A stretch of 30,905 nucleotides of DNA from Rhodobacter sp. (lineage in GTDB: Bacteria; Pseudomonadota; Alphaproteobacteria; Rhodobacterales; Rhodobacteraceae), in the NCBI GenBank assembly GCA_020637595.1, contig JACKKE010000019.1, positions 1 to 30,905 on the forward strand. Reading direction: 5' to 3'. The stretch's first letter is position 1. Each line of letters begins with the position of its first letter. Of the stretch, positions 15,876-22,491 are shown piece by piece. The notes beneath the pieces are model-generated. The model saw only the letters and a list, made by a program, of their open reading frames with translations, did no database searches and was not told where the DNA came from. Both the position numbers and the translations under genes were made by a program.

Positions 15876-16807
15876 AGAGACGAAAAGAGCGTGTCGTATT
15901 CGGGAAAGAAGGCCGCGCGCAGCCGTTCGTTCGGGCCGGCATGGGTGGTGCGGATCTGTTCCAGCTGCGCGTCGGTCAGGCGCAGCCGCGTGCCCGGTTT
16001 CGGCAGGCGTTTGCCCAGCACCTTCAGCAGGCCGAAGAACAGCATGTTGCGCCCGCCCTTGCGGGTCCGGGCCGACAGAAAGCGGCCGAGTTTCAGGTAG
16101 AGCGCGATTTCTTCGGTGGTGAGCGACAGGTTCATCCGTGGCGGCGTGTCCAGCCGGGACCGGTCGAGCCCGGCAACCGCGCAGAAATCGTCCAGCAGAT
16201 CGCCGTTCGCCATGCGCTCGCGGTCCAGCAGCCGCACGGTGAAATTCTCGCGTCCGACGGCTTCGGTCCACATCCTGGCGCGGCGGTTCCAGTTCATGCG
16301 ATTGAGGCGCTCGGTGAAATGTTCCTCGAAGGTCAGGATCTCGCCGCGCTTGATGCGTTCGGAATAGGACGACAACATCAATTCGTGCTGGGGGCGGAAA
16401 TAGACGATGTAATGGACGCTCTCGAAATGCTTGTGCAGGAAGGCGTCGAGGGCGCGGATGCGTTTGGGCGTCGACAGCCAGGCAAAGATCTGCTCGCTTG
16501 ACGCGATATAGGTGTGCTCGGGCCAGGAGCGCACGCCTTCGGCCAGCATCGCATCGAAGCGCGCGACATAGGCCTCCTGATCGGCGCTTTCATAGGCGCC
16601 CAGCGCCCATTGCTTGATCGCGGTGTCCACGGTTTCGCCGGCCTCAACCATGCCGGTCAGGCCCAGTTCCATCTGGGCGACGTTGCGCGTGTCGAAGGGC
16701 TCATAGCGGAACCCCTGCGAGATCAGCGCAGATCGGTTGAGCATCAGAAAGGACTGGATGGTCGTGGTGCCCGATTTCGGCGTGCCGATGTGGATAACGG
16801 CTTTCAT
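15872..16807 (-). CDS. Sulfotransferase-like protein, copy 2
   Basis: Paralogue of copy 1, 311 residues. The 5'-phosphosulfate loop is canonical here (MKAVIHIGTPKSGTTTIQSFL), and FRPQHELMLSSYSERIKRGE (around 153-172) fits the 3'-phosphate site. An acidic/His-rich catalytic candidate region lies between (EHTYIASSEQIFAW). It is expected to use PAPS to sulfate a sugar, most plausibly in the polysaccharide exported by the adjacent Kps system; this is inference from context. Both ends are ATGA overlaps: its start with the GT4 stop, its stop with the copy 1 start. The three genes therefore form one tightly coupled unit. Confidence in the fold is good, in the substrate low. Confidence 0.8.
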   Translation of the reverse strand: MKAVIHIGTPKSGTTTIQSFLMLNRSALISQGFRYEPFDTRNVAQMELGLTGMVEAGETVDTAIKQWALGAYESADQEAYVARFDAMLAEGVRSWPEHTYIASSEQIFAWLSTPKRIRALDAFLHKHFESVHYIVYFRPQHELMLSSYSERIKRGEILTFEEHFTERLNRMNWNRRARMWTEAVGRENFTVRLLDRERMANGDLLDDFCAVAGLDRSRLDTPPRMNLSLTTEEIALYLKLGRFLSARTRKGGRNMLFFGLLKVLGKRLPKPGTRLRLTDAQLEQIRTTHAGPNERLRAAFFPEYDTLFSSL

Positions 16808-18279
16808 GCGGTCTCCCGGTAGAGTGCAAGCAGGGACTCGAGATGTGCATCCATGCTGACGGGGGGTATGGCGTTGCGCCAGTAATGCCCCGGCATGACG
16901 CTGCCGTCCAGCACACGGCCCAGCACGCGGGCGAAATCCTGCGGATCGCCGGCGCGGAACACCAGATCGGCGCAGCGCCCCAATTCGCGCGCGCCGCCGC
17001 GGTCCGATGCCAGCAGCGGAATGTGGCGGGCGTGCATCTCGATGGCGACCTGGGGCAGGTTGTCCTCCCAGGCGACGGGCACCACCCCCAGGTCGACCTG
17101 GGCCAGTAGCGGGTCCAGCTGGTCGTGGCTATAGCCGTCGAGATGGGTGAGCGCGCCGAGATGCGCGGCGGCACGGCCCAACAGGGCCATCGCCTCGGAT
17201 TGCCCCTTGCGGGCGGCGACGGTCAGGTGGATGCGCTGCGCGGTCTCGGGGGGCAGCGCGGCCAGCGCCTCCATCAGAAAGTGGAACCCCTTGTCGCGGC
17301 GCATATAGCCCAGATAGGCCAGACGAAGCGTGCCGTCGGGTTGCAGGAAGGCGTCGCGCGCGCGGGTGCGGGGCCAGGCCTCGGCCTCGCGGGTGCCGAT
17401 CAGGCGGGTGTGCAGGCGGGCCGGGTCGATGCCGAACCCGGCGGCGATCTGCTGCACGCGCTGGGACACGCACAGCACGGCGTCGCAATGCGCGTTGATC
17501 AGTGCGACCATGCGCTGGCGGCGGTCTGCGAATGCGGCGGCGCGGGCGGGGTCTGCCGGGGGGGGCGGTGCGCCTTCGGCACGGCGGTTGCGCAGCTTGC
17601 GGCGCAGCTGGACCGCGCTTCGCAGGCTGGCCCAGGCCAGCCCCAGGACCGGGCGGAACCCCTTGTCATAGAGGGGGGTGCCGGATCCGGCGCCGATCCG
17701 CGTCAATGCCCAGCCGATCGCATAGGCCAGCCGGATCGAGCGCGGGTTCGGCGCGACGGTCAGGCAGGTGGTGCAGCGTGCACCGCCGTCGAACCCCGGG
17801 CAGGTTTCGCGTTCCTGGAACCACAGGTTCACCTGCGGGCAGAACGGATAGTAGTTGTGCAGCGACAGCACAAAGCGCGTGTCCGGCCAGCGCGCTTTCA
17901 GCGCCAGGACATTGGCGGGCAGCCCTTCGAGGTTGTTGAAATGGATCACGTCCCAGGGGCCGGTGCGCTCGACAAAGGCGGCAAAGGCAGCTTCGGTCGC
18001 GGGGTCGTCGAGCTGCGCGGCGCCGCCGAAGTCCGCGTGCGAGGGCGCGACCAGGCCCGAGTTGACCAACGCGTGGCGCGGGCTGTCGCCACCGTCGAGC
18101 GCGACCACATGCGGAGCGCGCGCCCGCAGGTCATAGGCCAGCCCCGAGGACAGAAACGCGGTTTCGATCCCGCCATGATCGCGCAGTGCGTCGATCAGGT
18201 TGCGCTGATAGACGCTGACACCGCCGCCGCGCTTTTCGGGATCACGATAATCGGCCCAGTTGTAGAACAGCACTCTCAC
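16804..18279 (-). CDS. GT4-type glycosyltransferase
   Basis: This is a predicted retaining glycosyltransferase (GT-B fold, family 4) of 491 residues that adds a sugar to a growing surface glycan in the cytosol. The N-terminal acceptor domain has the Gly-rich RGGGVSVYQRNL loop, and WDVIHFNNLEG follows. The C-terminal donor domain has LRLAYLGYMRRDKGFHFLMEAL and a conserved end region (VPVAWEDNLPQVAIEMHARHIPLLASDRGGARELG) matching the family's EX7E-type motif. An insertion carries four cysteines (C147, C160, C169, C172; CX12CX8CX2C), which could bind zinc. Translation starts at GTG 18279. It is the first gene of the GT4-sulfotransferase unit and lies 132 bases beyond kpsT. Confidence 0.88.
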   Translation of the reverse strand: MRVLFYNWADYRDPEKRGGGVSVYQRNLIDALRDHGGIETAFLSSGLAYDLRARAPHVVALDGGDSPRHALVNSGLVAPSHADFGGAAQLDDPATEAAFAAFVERTGPWDVIHFNNLEGLPANVLALKARWPDTRFVLSLHNYYPFCPQVNLWFQERETCPGFDGGARCTTCLTVAPNPRSIRLAYAIGWALTRIGAGSGTPLYDKGFRPVLGLAWASLRSAVQLRRKLRNRRAEGAPPPPADPARAAAFADRRQRMVALINAHCDAVLCVSQRVQQIAAGFGIDPARLHTRLIGTREAEAWPRTRARDAFLQPDGTLRLAYLGYMRRDKGFHFLMEALAALPPETAQRIHLTVAARKGQSEAMALLGRAAAHLGALTHLDGYSHDQLDPLLAQVDLGVVPVAWEDNLPQVAIEMHARHIPLLASDRGGARELGRCADLVFRAGDPQDFARVLGRVLDGSVMPGHYWRNAIPPVSMDAHLESLLALYRETA

Positions 18280-18411
18280 CCGGCGTTACCACCCATCCGT
18301 TTGCTGGGCGTCGCGGCGGGCCGGGCCCGGACAGCAGAAGCAGGGGGGCAGGCCATCGTCATCATTCAGATTTCCCAATGCGCCCCACGCGCTCCTTGTG
18401 ATGGCCCGGTC

Positions 18412-19065
18412 TCAGGCCATGTTCTTCTTGTGCTGTTCGATGGCGGCTTCGAGGTCGTCGTAATACTGCAGCTGCCCGGCTTTCAGCACGACCGCCGCAT
18501 CGCAGAATTCGCGCAACTCTTCAAGGTTGTGGCTGACCAGAATCGCCCCGGCCTTGGACATCCGGTCGCGGAACACCGCGCGGCTCTTGCGTTTGAACCG
18601 CTGGTCGCCCACTGCGGTGACCTCGTCGACCAGATAGGTGTCAAAGGGGATACCCATCGAGATGCCAAAGGTCAGGCGCGATTTCATCCCCGAAGAATAG
18701 GTGCGGATCGGGGCATAGAAATGGCGGCCGATCTCGGCAAAGTCCTGCACGAAGTCCGACAGTTCCTCGGTGTCGACGCCATAGACGCGGGCCAGAAAGC
18801 GGGTGTTCTGCGCGCCGGTCAGGTCGCGGTGAAAGGCGCCGCCCAGCCCCACGGGCCAGGACAGGCTGCCATCGCTCCAGACCTCGCCGGAATCCGGGCG
18901 CATGGTGCCGGCGATCAGCTGCATCAGCGTCGATTTGCCGGCGCCGTTGCCGCCCAGCAGCGCCAGCGACCTGCCGGTCGGCAAGGTCAGGCTGAGGTTG
19001 TCGATGACAGTCACATACTGCCGCCGAACCCAGAACCCCTTGGTCAAACCGTCGAAGACAATCAT
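18412..19065 (-). CDS. kpsT: Capsular polysaccharide ABC exporter, ATP-binding subunit
   Basis: KpsT is the ATPase that powers export of capsular polysaccharide across the inner membrane with KpsM. The 217 residues are typical. Walker A is GGNGAGKST (38-46), the ABC signature has the KpsT form YSSGM (123-127), Walker B is TYLVDE (143-148), and the H-loop is SHNLEEL (His179). The stretch WPVGLGGAFHRDLTGAQN is characteristic of the polysaccharide/O-antigen exporter family. It starts 22 bases after kpsE on the same strand; the cognate permease gene is on the other strand beyond kpsE. Confidence 0.95.
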   Translation of the reverse strand: MIVFDGLTKGFWVRRQYVTVIDNLSLTLPTGRSLALLGGNGAGKSTLMQLIAGTMRPDSGEVWSDGSLSWPVGLGGAFHRDLTGAQNTRFLARVYGVDTEELSDFVQDFAEIGRHFYAPIRTYSSGMKSRLTFGISMGIPFDTYLVDEVTAVGDQRFKRKSRAVFRDRMSKAGAILVSHNLEELREFCDAAVVLKAGQLQYYDDLEAAIEQHKKNMA

Positions 19066-19087
19066 CCTCTGCCCCGGCTGCTCTGAC

Positions 19088-20401
19088 TTATCCGCGGTCG
19101 CGGACGCTGTAATAGATCAAGGTGAAGGACGCCCAGATCAGCACCGAAAAGATGATCGCCATGCCGGTCAGCAGCCACCGCTGCGGATATTCGGATTGCT
19201 GGGCCAGCGTCGGGCGCACGAAGGTCGCCAGATACAGGCTCTGGCGTTCGGCGTTCGAGCGCGCCGAGTCGAGCGCGGCCAGTGCCGCGGTATAGGTGCG
19301 CTCGGCGAATTCCTGGTTGACCATCAGGCTTTCGAACTGGGCGATCAGGCGGGGATAATCGGTGTCGAAGACGGTGACGTCCTGCGTCGCGAAATTGCGG
19401 CGCTCCTCCGAGATCCGGGCCTGGATCACCTCGATCCGGCGTTCGGCCTGGCGGACGCGGGGGTCGTTCTCGGCCGAGGTCTGCAAGAGCAGGTCGTAAT
19501 CGACCAGCGCCTGCGCCAGCTGTTGTTGCAAGTTGTTGATCACGCCCATCCGGCCCTGGATGTCGGCCTGCGGGTCGACGATCTGGGTGCGGGCGCGGAA
19601 ACTTGCCAGATCCTCGCGGGCGGTGCGCAGCCGCTCCAGCGCGTCGTCAAGGTCGGTCTGGGCATTGGCCATGCCGTCGCGCCGCGCCTGTTCGTTGAGC
19701 TGGTTGATCATCTGTTCGCTTTCCGAGACGATCCGCTCGGCGATGGCCTTGGCGTATTCGGGCGTGGGGCCCAGAACCTGCACGTCCATCAGGCCCGAAC
19801 CGGCATCGTAGGACACACGCACGATGCGTTGCCAGAACCACAGAAGATCCTCGATCGTGGCATCGGGCCAGATCGAGAACACCGGGTCACTGTGCCAGTT
19901 GGCCGAGAAATGGCCCAGAAGGTCGAGGTCGCGTTGCACGCTCTCGACGATCTGCTGGCTCTGGATGAAGGCATAGAGGACGTCGCCGTTCGACGCACCA
20001 CCCCCGCCGCCGACCAGCGACGACAGACCGCCCACCAGTTCCGAGGCCGATGAGGTTTCGGCGCTGCGCACGGTAAAGCCGGTGTTCGAGGCGTATTGAT
20101 CCTTGGCGACAAAGAACAGATAGCCGGCAACGGTCAGAACCGGCAGCACGACCAGCAGGGCGAAGCTGATGAAAATGCCCCGATGGCGCCGCTGCAGGCG
20201 CGCCGGCGATGCCGTCGGCCGGATCGGCTTGGCTTGCGGGGCGGGCTCCGAGGGCTGGTCCTGGGCGACGTCGTCGATCGCCTCATCGGCGGGTTCGTCG
20301 CTGCGGGCTTCTTCGGCGCGGGCGGCGCGCCGGCTGCTGCGGTTCTGGCCCTGAGCAGCCCGACGCTGCGCTTTCTTGCCGCCTTGCATAGACTCGTTCA
20401 C
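19088..20401 (-). CDS. kpsE: Capsule polysaccharide export inner-membrane protein, KpsE-like
   Basis: KpsE belongs to the polysaccharide co-polymerase (PCP/Wzz-like) group and links the inner-membrane ABC exporter to the outer-membrane channel. It has 437 residues. A long cytosolic tail (1-73) is rich in Arg, Ala, Gln and Pro and looks disordered. TM1 spans about 75-98 (GIFISFALLVVLPVLTVAGY). A large periplasmic region with coiled-coil segments follows, and TM2 lies near the C-terminus (LLTGMAIIFSVLIWASFTLI). GTG 20401 is favoured because GGAGAG lies 6 bases upstream; ATG 20389 is the alternative. The gene pair kpsE-kpsT is divergent from kpsM, with an 82-base spacer. Confidence 0.88.
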   Translation of the reverse strand: MNESMQGGKKAQRRAAQGQNRSSRRAARAEEARSDEPADEAIDDVAQDQPSEPAPQAKPIRPTASPARLQRRHRGIFISFALLVVLPVLTVAGYLFFVAKDQYASNTGFTVRSAETSSASELVGGLSSLVGGGGGASNGDVLYAFIQSQQIVESVQRDLDLLGHFSANWHSDPVFSIWPDATIEDLLWFWQRIVRVSYDAGSGLMDVQVLGPTPEYAKAIAERIVSESEQMINQLNEQARRDGMANAQTDLDDALERLRTAREDLASFRARTQIVDPQADIQGRMGVINNLQQQLAQALVDYDLLLQTSAENDPRVRQAERRIEVIQARISEERRNFATQDVTVFDTDYPRLIAQFESLMVNQEFAERTYTAALAALDSARSNAERQSLYLATFVRPTLAQQSEYPQRWLLTGMAIIFSVLIWASFTLIYYSVRDRG

Positions 20402-20435
20402 GCGGCTCTCCAAACGGGTATTTGCCAGTTTCGCC

Positions 20436-20463
20436 GGATTTCTACATAGTCGGGCGCGCAAAG
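20436..20463 (+). promoter_or_regulatory. Possible promoter between kpsE and kpsM
   Basis: TTTGCC (about 20424) and TACATA (about 20445) can be read as -35 and -10 boxes toward kpsM with a 15-16 base spacer. On the other strand TTGCTG and TATGTA are 18 bases apart and face kpsE. Both readings share the same TACATA/TATGTA core. Matches are weak, but the 82-base spacer must hold signals for both genes. Confidence 0.25.
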
Positions 20464-20483
20464 GCCAGCAAAAGGAATCAACT

Positions 20484-21311
20484 GTGAGCCTAGTAGAACC
20501 GGGCGATACGGGGACCGTTGGTCCGGTGTCCGTTAAACGGGCGAAGCGCAGCTATGCGATGCTGCGCACGGTCGGCGCACTGGTTCTGCGCGAGATGAGT
20601 ACCAGCTACGGGCGCAAGCCCGGCGGCTATATCTGGGCGATCATCCAGCCGCTGGGAACGATCCTGGTTCTGGCCTTCGCCTTTTCGCTGTTGCAGAAAA
20701 CACCGTCGCTGGGCACCAGCTTTGTCCTGTTCAAGGCAACGGGGCTGCTGATGTTCCAGATGTTCCGTAGCATCCAGCGGATGGTTTCGGCCTCGTTGAG
20801 CTACAGCTCGGCGCTGCTGGTCTATCCCGGCGTGACCTGGATCGACGCGGTCTTTGCGCGTTTTCTGCTGAACGGCATGGTCTCGGTCCTCGTCGCGGTC
20901 TTGATCCTGTCGGGGGATATCGTCATCGAACAGCTCTGGCTGATCTATGATTGGGTGCTCATCGTGGAGGCGGTCGCTCTGACCCTGCTTTTGGCGCTGG
21001 GGATCGGGATGCTGACCTGCTATCTGAGCGAGCGGTTCGAGATCTTCAACAACATCTGGAACATGTTCACCACACCGCTGATGCTGTCGTCCGGGGTGCT
21101 CTATCTCTATGACGGTTTGCCGAAATTCGCCAAGGACGTGCTGTGGTATAATCCGCTTGTGCATGTCATCGGGATGATGCGGGCCGGGTTCTATTCGACC
21201 TACCACCCGCAATACCTGTCAGCGACCTTCGTGATGTTGTGCGGGTTGGTCCCGCTGGTGCTGGGCTTGCTGCTGCTGCGGCGCCATCACCGCGATCTGC
21301 TCACCCGCTGA
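20484..21311 (+). CDS. kpsM: Capsular polysaccharide ABC exporter, permease subunit
   Basis: KpsM is the ABC-2 type membrane subunit that forms the polysaccharide export path with KpsT. The 275 residues contain about six hydrophobic helices: near YIWAIIQPLGTILVLAFAF, FKATGLLMFQMF, MVSVLVAVLILSGDIV, AVALTLLLALGIGMLTCYL, PLMLSSGVLYLYDGLP (amphipathic/ABC-2 motif region) and FVMLCGLVPLVLGLLLL. LREMSTSYGRKPGGYIWA is characteristic of this family. GTG 20484 has AAGGA 8 bases upstream and is preferred to the upstream ATG 20376, which would overlap kpsE. It converges on the GT2 gene with an 11-base overlap. Confidence 0.93.
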   Translation: MSLVEPGDTGTVGPVSVKRAKRSYAMLRTVGALVLREMSTSYGRKPGGYIWAIIQPLGTILVLAFAFSLLQKTPSLGTSFVLFKATGLLMFQMFRSIQRMVSASLSYSSALLVYPGVTWIDAVFARFLLNGMVSVLVAVLILSGDIVIEQLWLIYDWVLIVEAVALTLLLALGIGMLTCYLSERFEIFNNIWNMFTTPLMLSSGVLYLYDGLPKFAKDVLWYNPLVHVIGMMRAGFYSTYHPQYLSATFVMLCGLVPLVLGLLLLRRHHRDLLTR

Positions 21312-22302
21312 TCTCGTCCGTGCCGGCCATTGCCAGGATCACCGCATGCTGACGGGCGGTGCGGTGCCTCAGGCCGTCGTGCAGTGCCATGCCCAGCAGG
21401 CGCAGGAACCGGCGGCGGTCGGGGCCGTAATGCCGCGCCCTGAACAGCCATTTCGGCACATACCAGAACAGCACCGGCACAAAGAACACCCCGGTGGCGA
21501 TCCGGTAGAGGATCAGCAGGTTGCGGTGGTAATAATAGACCTTCCACAGCGGCTTGATCCGCGCATCGGCGGCGCTGTAGGTGGTGCTGTCATGCTCGAA
21601 GCGGACCGAGGGGTCAAAGCCGATCCGGTGGCCTGCACGGGTCAGGCCCATCGTATAGATCGCGTCGTCGCCATAGAGAAACAGCCGGGGGTCGGGGTAG
21701 CCGCGTTGCACCACGGTGGCCGCCCGGACAAAGAATCCCACGAACGAAGCGCCATCGACCGTGCGCAGGCCGGGGCGGGCGAAATCCTCTGGACCGAGGT
21801 GAAACGCGCCGCGTCCGCCGCCGAACAGCGTGCGCATGAGCACGCGCTTGTGCCAGAACGGGTTGTAGGTCGGGCGATTCATCTCGCACAGCGTGCCGTC
21901 GGGGTGGCGGACCGCGGCGGCAAAGCCGTCATGGCCGGACAGATCCAGCGCATGGAACGCTGCCAGGGCCCCGGGTTCGGGGCGGGCGTCGTCATCCATC
22001 ACCACGATCCAGTCGGGCGACAGGGTGTCCATCGCCCGGCGCATGCCCATTTCGAACCCGCCAGCACCACCGAGGTTGCGGTGGCTGTGCACCAGATGCA
22101 GCCGCGGATCGGTGACCCCGGCCAGCCATTCGGCGGTGCCGTCATCTGACGCGTTGTCGACCACCAGAACCGCGGCCAGTGCCCAGTCGGGCTGGGCCAG
22201 CAGGGCGGCGACGGTGACGCGCAGTTGCGCCAGCCGGCGGTGGGTCACCACCACCGCGACAACCCGGCCGTTTCGGGCCTGAGAGAGGGGGATCGCGCTC
22301 AT
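21301..22302 (-). CDS. GT2-type glycosyltransferase
   Basis: This is a predicted inverting glycosyltransferase of family 2 (GT-A fold), 333 residues, cytosolic or membrane-associated. VAVVVTHRRLAQL starts the Rossmann-like domain, VDNASDDGT follows, HRNLGGAGGFEMGM is the nucleotide-sugar region, and the metal-binding triad is MDDDAR (D103-D105). FLYGDDAIYTMGL near the centre resembles the acceptor/catalytic acidic motif of galactofuranosyl- and rhamnosyl-transferases. A C-terminal hydrophobic/basic helix (VFFVPVLFWYVPKWLFR) may touch the membrane. ATG 22302 has AGGCAGG upstream. It overlaps the convergent kpsM by 11 bases and is divergent from the RTX gene. Confidence 0.88.
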   Translation of the reverse strand: MSAIPLSQARNGRVVAVVVTHRRLAQLRVTVAALLAQPDWALAAVLVVDNASDDGTAEWLAGVTDPRLHLVHSHRNLGGAGGFEMGMRRAMDTLSPDWIVVMDDDARPEPGALAAFHALDLSGHDGFAAAVRHPDGTLCEMNRPTYNPFWHKRVLMRTLFGGGRGAFHLGPEDFARPGLRTVDGASFVGFFVRAATVVQRGYPDPRLFLYGDDAIYTMGLTRAGHRIGFDPSVRFEHDSTTYSAADARIKPLWKVYYYHRNLLILYRIATGVFFVPVLFWYVPKWLFRARHYGPDRRRFLRLLGMALHDGLRHRTARQHAVILAMAGTDEISG

Positions 22303-22318
22303 CGCCTGCCTATTCGAT

Positions 22319-22338
22319 TGTGGCCCTGCTAGGCCACA
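22319..22338. promoter_or_regulatory. Inverted repeat between the GT2 and RTX genes
   Basis: TGTGGCC and GGCCACA form a 7-bp hairpin with a 6-base loop, 17 bases upstream of the GT2 start in the divergent spacer (22303-22491). No T tract follows, so it is more likely an operator or chance repeat than a terminator. Confidence 0.3.
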
Positions 22339-22491
22339 GTCGCGCTGCGGTGTCAAATCCCGCGTTGGCTGCGGCCTGTCGAATTCGGATCAAATGCAAG
22401 GCGAAGGTCGCGGTTTCGCCATCTTTGCAGCCTGCCCGAGGGCGGCATGGCCGGGCATTTCTCGACCGGTGGTGGCGAGAAGGGATTCGAG

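Noticed and set aside
18321..18330. Palindrome CCGGGCCCGG between kpsT and the GT4 gene
   Set aside because: Only 10 bp of pure G/C in GC-rich DNA, without a T tract or position that suggests a role.
17125..19086. A 653-codon open frame on the plus strand
   Set aside because: It is antisense to the GT4 and kpsT genes and spans their intergenic gap, which a real gene would not need to do.
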